This document shows, one piece after another, positions 1 through 11,765 of a stretch of DNA of 64,000 bases. Source of the DNA: Ornithodoros turicata (Eukaryota; Arthropoda; Arachnida; Ixodida; Argasidae); the NCBI RefSeq assembly GCF_037126465.1, contig NC_088203.1:52923581-52987580 (forward strand). Reading direction: 5' to 3'. Below the pieces are notes generated by a model that had not been told where the DNA came from, did not search any database, and saw nothing but the letters and a program-made list of their open reading frames with translations. Both the position numbers and the translations under genes were made by a program. The number at the start of each line of letters is the position of its first letter. Position 1 is the first letter of the stretch.

Positions 1-689
1 GCTCTCCAGAACGGTTGCTGTATTTTTGGGCGCACGGAACCCCGCGGGACCATTATTTCCGCCCACGCAACCAGGGACCATTTTTTTTCAGGACCCGAGA
101 ATGCCCCACCTGGTACAAGGTTCTGCAGTTTCCCGCCAAATCTACACGAAGTGGGCAGGGGAAGAAGATGGGTGTCGGCCGTCAAACGTACGTGTCACAA
201 AATAAGCTAGTCCGTGGATTCTATCTGTCTTGGTATCTTGATCAGATCGTATAGCGTTCGCGTTGTGTTGAGTGATGTGTGTTCTCAATTCAGACATGAA
301 CTTCCAACTAGCTTGGACCTTGTCGCTTTTTGTCCGACTCAGGTAATGAGACTTCTGCATCCCTTTGGTGTAGGTGCAACGTTTGGAAGGTTGCTGTAAG
401 AAGTACAAAAGAAAACACACGCAAGTGCGGTACGCACGAAGAAAAGCTCAAAGAATTGTAATAACGCTGACATGCCTGCTTCTGCATATAGTCTTATGCC
501 TTATTGACCGCTGAGGACAGAGATTACTCGTTCGGAGTTTAAAGTGATTGAAATCGGCAAAGTTACACAACCGATTCACATATTTTTTGATTTTCGTGAC
601 GCCCGCCACATACACTTTTGGCTGGGTTTGATGTCGGACGACTCACACATAAAGTTTGCTTTCCCACTGCTACGTGGCCACGCAAAGCG
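1..689. other. No recognisable gene
   Basis: The short open frames here have no recognisable motif and overlap on both strands. I see no repeat structure, splice-bounded exon or RNA fold that I can support. Confidence 0.5.
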
Positions 690-1647
690 CCACCTTTAGT
701 CTGTGCACGAGGCGTAATACGCTTGAGTGACTTCAAACTTGAGTGATCTTCGCCTTGACGGCATCAGATGTTGTCGTGTCGTGGTGTCGCCGTGTCGGTT
801 AGGAAATGCGTGGTCGACATAGGCGCGAGCTCGGCTGGAGCTGTGTGCGGGAGTGCCATCGTGCTGAAACCACAGCTGGCCATATCGCGCGAGTGGGAGG
901 TTGGCGTAGAACTCTTCCACAGGGCCCTGAAGAACCTCGTTTAGGTATCTGTCCGCGGTCAATGTCCCATCAAGGAAAACGGGTCCAATGAGGGTCCCCT
1001 CGCAAATGTCGCACCAGACGTTGAGGGACCATATGTATTCATGATGGGACTTGCGAAGATAATGGAGATTGGTGGTACTCCAATAATGAGCATTGTGCAG
1101 GTTCACCTGCGCGTCCAGGGAGAAGTTTGCCTCGTCCGTTCAGGTGACGTTACTCAAAAATTGCGGTCCTGATCGACAGTGCGCAAAAGCCAGTTGGCAT
1201 AGTGCAACCGGTTTTCGAAGTCTTCCTACTGCAACTGTTGATGCAGTTGAATGTGGTAAGGACGGAGGCAGGCCTTTTTTCTTCCCTCCACACCGACGAC
1301 AACGGAACGCCACTCTGACTGCTTTCCTCGCGGATGCTGGCTAGAGGGTGTGCCTCAAAGAACGCCAGCATGTTGATTCGAACGTCGTCTGAAGGTGTCG
1401 ATGACCTACGACGCTTTCCGGAAAACTTGCCAAATTCTTTTAGCGTCTCGTACTGACGAACAATCGTCGCAGGGCTTGGTCTCCTGCCGGGATGCCACAT
1501 CTGAAAAATCTTCACTGCCTTTTTCTTATTGCTCTGTGCAGCACCTTGGGCAAGCACCATGTCAGCTCTTTCTTCGTTGGAATAGGGCATTATTTGACCC
1601 GCAGAGCACCCAACAAGGAGTGCGTGTACGGAGACGACAGTGAACAA
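690..1647 (-). pseudogene. Decayed DUF4817 / mariner-type transposase
   Basis: This is a broken transposase of the IS630-Tc1-mariner class with an N-terminal DUF4817 helix-turn-helix, a family common in arthropods. The N-terminal part (from about 1590 down) starts MPYSNEERADMVLAQGAAQ and reads through a basic linker to a segment ending SSVW. A frameshift near the T-run at 1273-1280 moves the middle part into another frame. The first catalytic acidic residue lies in a T-D-E-A-N-F segment near 1130, preceded by a TGA codon where Trp is expected. The second is the Asp of FQHDGTPAHS. After FPNR the frame is lost and no third catalytic Glu is visible, so the 3' end is missing. No terminal inverted repeats were found. 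The family call is firm and the copy is certainly inactive. Confidence 0.8.
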
Positions 1648-1659
1648 AGAATCCTGGTG

Positions 1660-2144
1660 CTGCGGTTGAAAGATAACATTCCCGTACTTTCAGTTGCATC
1701 ACGGCGAAAGAAGAAAAAAACAGGAGGGAATCAAACAAACAATAAAAAGAGAAAGCGCCGCGTTGTCATCCTGACTGCGCCGTCTGTCGTCTAGCAGATA
1801 CGGCACCATGCAAGGATGATAGATAAGAGTGTATTAGGTGGAATGGATCGCATACCCTCCTTTTTCGTCAAGTGGACGTTGGAGGGCGCTGCGATCGAGC
1901 GCTCTTTTGGCGTGACGGAAACATGCTCCATCCAAGTTTCGGAAGTCCGGGCACATTTCTGCAGACCCTGGAAAAACGAGTCGTTAGAGCTCGAGTGTTG
2001 CAAGGCACTGGATTCGTTTTCTCATGGCAGCGCCTACAACTTCACAATTGACATCTTCGTTGTAATCCTCGTAACCAGAAAGTTATAAAATTAATTTTCC
2101 CTTAATTAATTAATTCATTAATTGCGGTACAAGAATACTCTGAA

Positions 2145-2180
<36 letters not shown>

Positions 2181-2265
2181 TGGCTTGCACTGTGGCATTG
2201 AGGAGTGCTCAGTCACCCTCCCAGGTGTATATCGCTCGCTGAGTGACCCCTGGTTTGCCAATCCC
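1660..2265. repeat. AT-rich spacer with (TA)n at 2150-2178
   Basis: There is no gene here. The stretch has a TTAATTAA-rich patch at 2090-2125 and a TA microsatellite at about 2150-2178. The microsatellite sits just before the sequence that leads into the hammerhead fold. Confidence 0.6.
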
Positions 2266-2343
2266 GAACGATGCGCAGCTACCCAGGGCCGATGAGCCGC
2301 AAACACGGCGAAACACGTGTCCTCTGGTGCTGTCGCATCGTTC
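2266..2343 (+). ncRNA. Type I hammerhead ribozyme motif (degenerate)
   Basis: The sequence can be folded by eye into a type I hammerhead. Stem I is formed by GAACGATGCG (2266-2275) with CGCATCGTTC (2334-2343), plus CAGC/GCTG and a six-pair inner segment (2283-2288 with 2322-2327). The core is CCGATGA (2289-2295) where CTGATGA is the consensus. Stem II is GCCG (2296-2299) with CGGC (2306-2309). GAA (2310-2312) follows, then a minimal palindromic stem III ACAC/GTGT (2313-2320). The expected cleavage base is C2321, in a GUC triplet. Only core position 4 (U to C) departs from consensus, and that change would be expected to cripple cleavage. Short-stem-III type I hammerheads are known from Penelope-like retroelements and retrozymes, so this is probably a retroelement remnant. 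Confidence 0.65.
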
Positions 2344-3054
2344 AATGAGTATCTGTTTCTCTTCGTGCAGCCATAGAAGCCATTTTAATCTGTAAGTTTG
2401 AATTTCAAACACGTCTAGCATCATTTACTTATTTTTTTGTTAATGGCTTTTCTCCCCTCTTTATATATATATATTTCCTCTCCCTCGTAACTTCACTTTG
2501 GTATGGTGGAAGAAACCCCTTGAGACAAGACTCAACCCAATACAGTGGTTTTGCATCTTCCTCTGTCTCTGGGTTTTCTTCCACCATATTTAACCAGCTA
2601 GCCTGAATGTTATGTCTTCTACATTACTTTAGTATGAAATGAACAGAATGATTCGTAGTCAAATATTATAAGCCATTGCTTCACGTGTGGAGATCATAGT
2701 ATCAATTTTTATGCCAATATGTCTATTCATGCAGAAATGGTATAGTTTCAGTGTAGAATGATCCTGTTATGCTGCTCTTTTTGTGAATGTCCGTGTTTCC
2801 CATACTATGTTCCTCAAGTTTATTAGTGAGATCATTTTGTTACATCTTACAATAAAACAGCTTTTGTGAAATAATGTGCACTTAATTTACTTTCAAAATC
2901 TGCTTCCTTCTCTATTCTTGTTCAGTTTCAGGGCAACGTATGTGACCTAGAGTATCGTGGGTGTAACTACCAGCTTATGCTGCCAAGAGTACTCACCAGG
3001 GTCAGTGTGTCTGGCAGGCAGCCAAGGGAGTCATGCGGGGTAGTTGGTACATAT
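2344..3054. other. AT-rich non-coding spacer
   Basis: A short TATATATATA run lies at about 2463. No coding exon, tRNA or clear repeat boundary was recognised. Confidence 0.4.
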
Positions 3055-3166
3055 CCATTCGTGGTCACTTCAGCAATTGGACAAGGACACAAGAGAGAGG
3101 CCGGAGTTTGTGCCTCTCTAGTCTCTCCTGTGTCCTCATCCAATTGCTGAAGTTTTTCCACGAACG
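3055..3166. repeat. Imperfect inverted repeat (hairpin)
   Basis: The left arm starts CCATTCGTGG and runs through CAGCAATTGGACAAGGACAC. It pairs with GTGTCCTCATCCAATTGCTG and CACGAACGG on the right. The central loop is about ten bases. It could be a small foldback element or the remains of one. Confidence 0.7.
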
Positions 3167-3319
3167 GCAGCAGTCCCCATCACAGGGACAATGGCCCATG
3201 ATGTTTTTACTGGACCGACAGAAGCAAAAAAATCACCACTTAAGATAACAGGCCCTTTCACAACTTTTGAACTATGGGATATTTTTAGAGAACCTGGTCT
3301 GATGTTGACTAAGCATAAA

Positions 3320-3668
3320 AATTCGTGAAGGAACGCCATTTTTTTCTTTATTTTGTTCATTGCGCTTCTTAGAAGACGCGTCTTTCTTTCACCCCCAATG
3401 TGAGAGGGAGAAAGAGCACACTATCGCCTCTCGCGTCCTGGAAAAAGATTAAAAGGAAACAGAAAATGCAACCCAAGATAAGGCCAGTTCCGATAGAGTC
3501 ACCCGATACATTTGTTTTTGTTTTGTTTCCGCAAGTTAAAGCTCATCTTCGACGCATGAGGCGGCACTGTGCTCCTTCCCCCTCTCCCGTTGGGGATGAA
3601 GGAAATACGCGTCTTCTAAGAAGCGCAATGAACAAAATAAAGAAAAAAATGGCGTTCCTTCACGAATT
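3320..3668. mobile_element. Foldback MITE, about 350 bp
   Basis: The outer 62 bp (3320-3381 and 3607-3668) are perfect inverted repeats beginning AATTCGTGAAGGAACGCC. The arms continue imperfectly for about 50 bp further inward, leaving a loop of about 120 bp. No open frame is meaningful, since each arm reads the same peptide on opposite strands. Target duplication is unclear. Confidence 0.85.
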
Positions 3669-5269
3669 TTTTGCGGGCGATCTATCGAACGGATTTTTGT
3701 TCTGAAAACGGCTACGATATCAGGTGACCGAAAGGAACAGATGTTCTCATTGGGATAACTTTGTAGCTTTTATAATTAAAAAGTTAATTAATGAAAGTTA
3801 ATTAAGACATTGCCTTTGGACTTTGCTAATGCCCTGCTAGGGAGTGCCCTTCAGCATATGCTATATTGCAATTAATTTCATCTTGGAAAAAGTGTTACAT
3901 ATATTTTTTAAAAATCTGTTCACACTTAGGGTGGACACCCTGTATATTAATACAAACATATCTGCATGTGCAGCATCCTGTACAGTCACGTAATACTATA
4001 TATGCAGGAACTAAATGTTGTCGTGTTTACTGCATCAGATGGTCTGCAGCATGTATTACAATCGATGGACAAAAACACTCACATAGATGATTACCAATGC
4101 AATGAGTCAAATGCAAAATGATGTGCTGCTGAAGGGTGTTTTTCATATACATTACAGATTCTTAACAAAAAGACCAGCAACTGCTTGACTACCGCAAGTT
4201 GACCATGTGTCTAAATTGTTACAGTCCTCAGTTTGTAAAATTTATCTTATGAGTAGCTCACTTGCTAACTTTCGAACCATTAAATAATAGGTTTTACAAT
4301 ATTAGCAGTTGCTCGGCATAAACCTTTTGAGTACAATGTCCAGGTAGCATTTTTGATAAAAGGTAAATAAATGAATAATAACATTTATTTCCTCATGTGC
4401 GAATGATTCAGCATTATCTTACTGTAATAGCTTTTCTAACCCCACATGATTCGTAAGACACATTGCACTGGCCATTCGCGTGGAATAACATTGTCCCCAT
4501 GTGGAATGCACAGTGTATCAATTTTCCCCGCATTGTCGAGTGCAATGTCCCCACTTGACTTGTTCGTGCAGGCTTAAAGGAGTACAGAGGGCCAAATTTC
4601 AGATTAAGACATATGATGAAAGTGCGTGCGTCATTATACCGAATAGCGCGAAAGGTTTTGATGTGTGCAATTTGTTTCCCAGAAAAAGAACTCACATAAA
4701 CATAGCTCCGCGCCTTCACCCTTAACTCGCCACTCCAGCTATAACGAGGATGAGGAGGTATGATGGCACGTCACCGATGACGGCATAAGGAGACTCGTTC
4801 TGGTTTGCCGGTCAGTGGGGGTCAGCGCCTTGTCCCTTTGCCGCCGTAAACCTGTTTTGCCAGTTTTCCTGGAGAATTGTGGATAGAAGGAGCGGCCGAA
4901 GCATTACCGAGCAAGGAGAAAGGCTTTATCAAAACCCCGAACAGCCGAGTAGCAGACGACAGCGGAGTAGCAGACAACATCTCTCTAGGCCAATCAGCGA
5001 GCGTTCTCCTTATAGCGTAAGCGCGAGGTTCCAGGCAGATCATAGGCGGGTACTGCTCTTCGCCATCGTTGCGCACGGTCGCTTTTCGCGGCGTATTTTA
5101 AATTCAATTTCTGCGATAATTATGGCTCTGTGGTGTAAATTACTTCGCATGGTGCATCTTACTGGCCTACCTAACAGTTTTATAGGAAGAAAACTGGGTG
5201 TTAAAAATGACTTCTGTGGCTACTTTAAACAAGTACCATGTTTGCAGTGACCAGTTGTAAACACAGGTT
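3669..5269. other. Dispersed non-coding repeats
   Basis: The stretch is AT-rich, with a GGTGGACACCCTGTATA terminus-like motif near 3931-3947. From about 4574 there is a TTAAAGGAGTACAGAGGG start, then a segment (about 4600-4680) that recurs at about 18740-18800 inside copy A intron 2. The shared stretch is ATTAAGACAT.TGATGAAAGTG followed by CCGAATAGC. This marks a dispersed family, possibly TTAA-inserting. Its far end was not found. The open frames at 4822-5250 have no supporting features. Confidence 0.45.
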
Positions 5270-6180
5270 TTTATCCCCTGCATCCAAACACAGCTAATGA
5301 CTATAGGGCCTGAAGGTTCAGGATTTAACCCGATTATTCACCGAATTTGCACCCTGAATTGAAGACTGCCTCTTTAGGCTGAAACCCGATTTTTACCTAT
5401 CAAATTGCTCTCATTGACACATCTGGAGGAATGCACACTAACTTGTTTGGCAAGTGCAGTTAAATAACCGTTTGTAACAAACCGGTACAGTTAATTGGAG
5501 CAACTGAGCCAGATTTCTCCATGACTTCGCATACTGGAAGTTTTTCCACCTGAATTTGCATTAATTTAGAGCCCGTTTTACCCGATATTTACTCTCGAAA
5601 ATTAGGAAAAATTATTTCTCCAAAACTTCACGCTCTACTCATGACGCTGTGTACCATGTCGACACATCTTACCATGTGCAGTGTGAAATTTACCCCACAA
5701 TTTATGCTAATATACGCTATTGTAGTTGAGCCCTGAGATACGACATTAGAGGACGATATGCAGCATCAGTTATTGGTCATAGAATATATAATAAATGAAA
5801 TTACAGTGATGTGCGAGTTTTTATTTTATTTGCTTGTGTTGCCTTGCTGCGATTTTTTTAGCTGTTTGTGATTCGCAACAGCAACGGTTCTAAGTGACAA
5901 GTAATGATTGCGCCTTCAACATCATGTTATTTGAATATGTGACAACTGTTGACAGTTGTTAAAAAGCATGCGTCGTTGGAGCACATAAAAAAGTTTTGTA
6001 AAGCAAAGAAAGTTTTGCTACGCAAAGCTGTCAAAGCTTCATCCGCCATGCACTGGTCTCGTACTGTTCTCCAAAAGCAGGTTCTAGATCTGTACAGTGC
6101 ACCAAAATGTGTTTTGTGATGACATGAACTTGGGTTGTCCAATCGATGTTGAAAGGACGTTACAATGTCTAGGATGTTAG
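5270..6180. other. AT-rich spacer, no gene seen
   Basis: Phrases such as TTTAACCCGATT and AGCCCGTTTTACCCGAT suggest an old dispersed repeat, with similar wording again near 52560-52680. No boundaries can be drawn. Confidence 0.35.
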
Positions 6181-6500
6181 CGACCTAATTTGGACCAAGC
6201 CATGGATAGCCCACCGATATCCGGCGGACGTTGAGATGTCTGAGACATCTGCGACTTATTTTGGATATCACCAGGACGTTTGTGGTCGCTGGGAGTACTC
6301 CTGTCAATGGCTATCATACCCAGACAACACATGAAATCCTGGGGACATCCCAAGCGTCCGAAATAGATTCCAATCTTCATATCCGAAAATGGACCTCCGT
6401 GGGACTCCCCTGGGATATTTATGGAGGGACACCCGTAGCCGTATATTCGCAGAAGGTCCTGTTACGGCTGTTTCACGGATTGTCCGAATCAGCTCCGTGA
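6181..6500. repeat. Dispersed repeat rich in GGACATCCC / GATATCC
   Basis: Short GGACATCCC- and GATATCC-like words recur at irregular spacing. The same vocabulary is found at 10130-11090 and 12850-13005, and ACCCAGACAACAC (about 6317) resembles the inverse of GTGTTCTTTGGGT at about 12996. I read these as members of one non-coding family, without confident ends. Confidence 0.45.
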
Positions 6501-9239
6501 TGGGATGATGTATGGATCATGCATTGCATATGAGAGAGAAACGCCGGAGGATGTAGCACTGCACAAGTTCGACTTTCTATGAACCCACACACTTTCTGAG
6601 ACCAAATAAGTAAGAAACAGAGACACTGCCTTCATAGTGACTTAATACGCAGAGCAATTTCTAATTTCATTGTTGTTTGTGTACGCAATCGAATTAAACT
6701 TAGGCATCCCACCCTTGATTCCGACTCACAAGCGATCAACGCTTTCGAATGTGTAGAAGCAGATCTCCACAATTCCCCATAGAGCCCATAGTATAGGTAA
6801 ATTCACACAACACTGGGCACACGACCAATGAGAGTGCGGCGATTGCTTCCTCGATCCTCCAATCAGAAGTCTTTCCGTCCGGCTCGCAGCCCGACCGGTT
6901 CTGGCTGTGGCTGACTTCTGCTTTCCATACTGGCCTGTACCGGCTACCCCTCACCTCTAAGTCTACTAGCTTTCATGCACGTCGTAAAGTTATTCCGTGA
7001 TTCCCAAACAACCGTGAAAAGTGTCGTAATGAACGAATTTATTTATGCTGACACAATCGGCAGGTTGACACATATACATGCACTGAGCGTACTGAGTCCA
7101 TTGCGTAGCGCTTCCTAGCACACTGGAACAAAGTTCAAACTTGCAAAATACGCATATCGACACAGCTTATTCCCAGCAACGAACAACTGTCACATACTTG
7201 CGCACAATCGCTTGATCATCATGTCCTTGCCTGCTACACGTGAAACACAAAATGCTGCTTCATGAATCGTATTTTCTTGTCACCGCTATGCAGATCTGAC
7301 TGCGCTCGAACATGTTCATCGAGCCAGAATTCACGACAACACTTCAGTTTGAAATCCGATTGGCTCTTCGTAGACCGATGCTTGTGGTGCTTGTGGCGAG
7401 AAACAGTACAACACGATCAAAGGCACCATAATACACGGATAAAACGGCGATCAGCGAACGCACTTGCCTCCCAACGAAAGACACCGCCAACGCGGCGCCC
7501 ACCGTTCAGATTTCAAATGAAACCGCCGAAGGAGAACGCAGCACGCAGGCGAGGAAGCGCGAAGTGCCGTTTTCAAATTCTGGCAACCAATCCGGACACG
7601 CTTGTGGCGTCCGACCAATAGAGAGGCACGGATTGCTCCGTTCGCAGTAACACGCATTTTGATACAGATTTTGCGAGAGCTGTGGGGGGCTGGTAGAAGC
7701 TTGCGAGCAGTGGAGTGCAGCTGTAGCTTCCACAGTTTCGCCACGAAAACCACCGCCCCCCCTTGACCACGTGATCACCCGTAACGAATCACGACAAAGT
7801 AGCCGGAAAACGGCGCCAAAAAGCGCGCGCTGGCTGATCGAACTGCGCATGTGCGCTGCGTGCCCTCTCCACACCCTCTCACTCGAATTCTCTGCCCCCC
7901 CAACCCCTGTTCCGAGCGCTTCGCCAGGCCATCTGCTAATATTATCGGGAAAATGAAAATCCAGAAGACGAAGGAATTCACATGTACAAATTTATTGACA
8001 CAGCAAATATAAACAAGAAGCAACATTTGAATGCAAGTAAATCTACACGATTATTACAGAATACTGCAGAATAAATAAAGAATAAATAGTGCCGAGTAAC
8101 AGAAATCGTGACTATCATATTATACAATCCTTAAGCGAACCTATTCGGTTTGGAGAAAGTATATATTATTATACACATGTATAGTACGTGATGAGTCGCA
8201 GAAGCCATCCGCTTCATCCCAGCACAATTGTCGAATTTTCTGGTGACAGGGCCACGAACTGCTGTCGGTGTCTGAATGAAAAAAAAAGGGAACCTGTTAA
8301 TGATATGGTAAACCCGAGCACAGGCAACGTTAATTCGCTGAATACGCTCTGTAAGCCATGCTATCGTTACGCTCCTCATGACAAAATTCGAGGAGCCCCG
8401 CGTATGCGATGCACGCTGTTTTCCTTTTCATGCACACCAGTGTATTAAGCATCAGACACATTCAAATAACGGAACAAAACGCAACAAGTAACGCCACGCA
8501 GAATCATCAACCAGATCATGACTGATAACCGGCAGAAAGTGATGTAATACGGGACAAGGCGTACCTCCATTCACACAGTTAGGCGACAGTATTAAACGTC
8601 TGATCACTGACATCCATCATACGTTTGTCTGCTTACCTTTCATTCAGGCGTTCGTCCATGGCTCGAACATCTTCGAAATCCACGAAACGAAATCACCGAC
8701 TGCTCACATATGCAGACGCCAGCTACACAACGGTCAGACGGGTCGGCGCCTCGGAGAAACCAACGCGGGCAAATCCACCGGTCAAATGAGCCTCAGCCAG
8801 TCACGATGGAGAAATGTCACGTGGGGGACCGGAGCCAATGGAAAGTAAATAGCCGGAATTTGGCGGGAAATGCCAGCGGCGACACTATTTTCGCGGCGGC
8901 GAAACCCGCTTACTGTGCCTCGTCTGCTTGCGAGAAGACCCATGAGCTGTGTCTGTGTTCTATTCGGAAGTGAATGCCACTTCATTTTTTTTTTTTTTGT
9001 GAGTGGCCCAATCTCTCGTTGCTGTGTTCTTTCTTTCTTTTTTGAAACGCCGTGCTTATTTTCCCGTACGGGAAAGAAGGCGGAGCAATAGGAAACAAAA
9101 CCACTGGCGACGGTTGCAGATGTTAAAAAAATGGCAGAAAGACGCTTTATATTCTACTACAAAGCGTATACTGACTTCTGAAAAATTAAAAAAGTGACAC
9201 ACGCTGCGTCCCAGAGAGCTCCTGCTTACGTCCGTATGC
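6501..9239. other. No supported gene
   Basis: Several 60-120 codon frames lie at 7260-7960 and 8700-9200, but they overlap in different frames on both strands and carry no domain. They look like GC-rich repeat sequence. A T-run occurs at about 8987-8998. Confidence 0.4.
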
Positions 9240-9605
9240 CCTGGTTATGTCCGCAAGGGGTTCGTTCGTAGGACGTTCGAAGCCCGGCCAAGTGGATGGA
9301 CACGATAGTCTGGAGCACGTTCTTCTACACTGCCCCTACCAACCTTCCCGAACCGCACTCTCCGAGTCCCTTAGTCAGCTGGACTCTCGCCCCTTCTCTC
9401 TATCGAAATTGCTTGGTCCCTGGCCCAATCCAGCCCAGAAACGATCTGCACTCAAAGCTCTTTTGACATTTCTGGACACCATCGGACTTCGATCGTTATA
9501 GTAAAGGGGCTCTTTATTCCCCACATCCCCACCAGCAATGCGGCAGAGTATCGCCTCTGGCGATGAACCTCTCCACTCTCCATCTCCAAATAAAGTTGTT
9601 GTTTT
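9240..9605 (+). mobile_element. 5'-truncated LINE 3' end
   Basis: The frame at 9247-9501 reads the extreme C-terminus of a non-LTR retrotransposon polyprotein. It has an EHVLLHCPYQ segment (the His/Cys pattern after RNase H), then LGPWPNPAQK and FLDTIGLRSL before the stop. A short 3' UTR follows, ending AATAAAGTTGTTGTT near 9605. The rest of the element is absent, as expected from 5'-truncated insertion. It abuts the 3' side of the THAP remnant and may have interrupted it. Confidence 0.75.
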
Positions 9606-9639
9606 TTCTTTGTCGGTGGCACGCTCAGTCTTGCTTCGA

Positions 9640-9897
9640 AGATATCACTACGTTGTACTACGTACGCATCGTCTGAGAAGTGCATCGAACATACACGAGA
9701 CGCTGTTTTCAGTTTTATCCCACGGTTGATAGCACGCACCAAAGTGCAAAGTTGGGGCAATCAGTAATGATAGCACGCAATCGTAGGTTACCACTTTCGC
9801 TGCGTTCGTCATCTTGGGTATGGTAAATCGGAATGTTCGAATTCCTCATTGAGGTGTTCTTGCAGTAAGGCACACTGCAGACATTATCATCCGGCAT
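9640..9897 (-). pseudogene. Broken THAP zinc-finger domain
   Basis: Two minus-strand frames together give a THAP domain. The first begins MPDD and contains CSVPYCKN (C-x4-C) and a histidine-bearing IPIYHTQDDERS segment. The second contains RAINRG and SRVCSMHFSDDAYV (C-x2-H). A frameshift near 9750-9790 separates the halves, so this is not a working exon. THAP domains occur in host regulators and in P-type and Kolobok transposases. A second THAP remnant at 40.9-41.2 kb sits inside a TTAA-flanked element, so a transposon origin is likely here too. Confidence 0.7.
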
Positions 9898-10119
9898 CCT
9901 TGACAACAAATGCTGCGTTCAGCAATTAGGAACACTTTGAAGCTTCGGAAACAGAGCAGAAGTAGATGCGGGAACACTAGCAGTACGTCGTCTGCTCCGG
10001 CACCATCCGGGGCCTTTCAAACAACCAATCAGCTGAGATTCCGCATAACTGGTACCTGTTGTCGCCAGCTGACTTTTGTGTTGAGAATGCGATTATGATT
10101 ATCTGAAAATTAAGTTTCT

Positions 10120-11090
10120 CGGTAACAATGCAGATTTTTGGCGGCATACCCACTAAACCAGTGACATCCCCTGAACATCCATGTGATATCCTGACTCGGA
10201 GGTTTCAACGTCCCAGGGAGTATGACACAAATCCTATAGACATCATCTGTACGTCCAGAGGACAAGAAATATTCCCCTGTTGCACATTCCACGAACATTT
10301 CACAAACGTACAGCAGACGTCCGTGGGATATTGACAGCTTTGAGATCGAGATGCCGCGTGGATGTTTATCGGGAGCTTGAAGTTGCTTATCAATATCCCA
10401 CAGACCTCCCAAATTCGTCTCATACGTCACAGATGTCACGCGTATCATCACTACGTCCGCTGTATATACACCGTGAGACGTCACATATATCCCCCAGTGA
10501 ATATTCTGTGGATATTGTCACGGATGAAAGCAGACGAGCGAGACGGCGAATAATCGGCGAACACTTTATTCAGCTGCTTAGCTGGTTAACACAAGAGCGG
10601 TAGTTCTTAAACAGAACTAGGTTGAATAATAATGCTCCGACTGGGAGCTCACAAGCTTTTATACACAGCGGTGAACATTGTAGAATGCGCGCGTCGGTGG
10701 AGAGAAGGAAATACCGTAGCTTCTCCAAGGCCACCGACCCGTCCTTGAGATTGATGCGAGCGAAGGAGCAGATACTTCTGGAAGGATCGCTTGCCATGTA
10801 GCGCGACGTGTCGCGGGCCCCAGCCCGTCGTTCGACGCCTCGTTTTCTGTTGTTGTTGCGTGTGGTCGCCCCAAAGACGATACGTGGCAATATACTACGA
10901 ATATCCCACGAGAACACAGTGATATCCTCAGGTCATCCCAGGGATGTTCCATTGGGACCGGAACATCCCTCGGACATCCCCGTATGGTCCTCAGTTTGTC
11001 AGAAAAGCGTTAAAATGCAACGCCTCGGGCCATCCCGAGAAGCTCTTCAGGAAGTGTCCCAAAAACACTATCGGTAGGGTTTTTGGAGGA
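10120..11090. repeat. GGACATCCC-type repeat, split by a solo LTR
   Basis: The same short words as at 6181-6500 (ACATCCC, GGATATT, CATCCC) recur on both sides of the LTR at 10516-10889. The repeat was therefore present before the LTR inserted. No coding capacity is seen. Confidence 0.5.
10516..10889 (-). mobile_element. Solo LTR, 374 bp
   Basis: Read on the minus strand it begins TGCCACG and ends CGTGACA, the TG..CA ends of a retroviral-type LTR. It is flanked by the direct 4-bp duplication ATAT (10512-10515 and 10890-10893). No internal region is present, consistent with recombination between two LTRs. The strand is set only by the TG..CA convention and could be reversed. Confidence 0.65.
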
Positions 11091-11765
11091 AAACAGGATA
11101 TCTTACAGTGATTATTTATTTATTTTGAGAAAGGTGGCCCATTTTGAGTACAAGCCCGTTTTTCTCTTACCGGCGCTTTTTCAACCTTAGTCACCAGCTT
11201 TTCGCTTGCTCATTTGTATTTGTTTAGCGTACTTCCCATAACGGACAACGAGCGCGGCGGTTTAAAAAGCAAGCAGAAGGCAATATCAAAGATTCAGAAA
11301 AGGTACTTGGAGGAGCACTACGTCCGAGAAACTCACTTCGAAAGGTACTGGACTTCCCTCTGAACAGAAACAGATACTATTTATTGCTTGTTATGCGTCC
11401 TCCCGTAAACTCGAGAGCCTTAGTCGCCTCCAAATTAAAAACGAACGGTGAGTTGCTAAGTTTTATTCGATTATGCAAACAAATAATGCAACAAGCGATG
11501 AATTGCTTAGAGTATTAACTTCCCATCGATGTAAATCATGTGTCTCTTACTCAATTTGGTTTGAGACATCCGGTAGGACCTTGGGAAGTCAAGAGCTGTC
11601 CAACAGAATCGCGCATTTCTGCATTTTTTTTTTTTTTTTGTGGTAGATGCTACACGCGTCATAGACAGTTACCTTGTTTTGGGAAGAGGAATCTTACACC
11701 GGACCGCATTTTGTTCATGAGAAATCACATTCAGCCCCAGAGATCGACTTCTTCAGGGGGATCTG
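11091..11765. other. Spacer, no gene seen
   Basis: A T-run lies near 11625-11639. No open frame has recognisable content. Confidence 0.4.

Noticed and set aside
4822..5250. Overlapping 84- and 123-codon frames
   Set aside because: They lie on opposite strands in dispersed repeat sequence and show no motif.
7262..7874. Coding genes at 7.3-7.9 kb
   Set aside because: Four frames overlap on both strands with no domain, consistent with GC-rich non-coding repeat.
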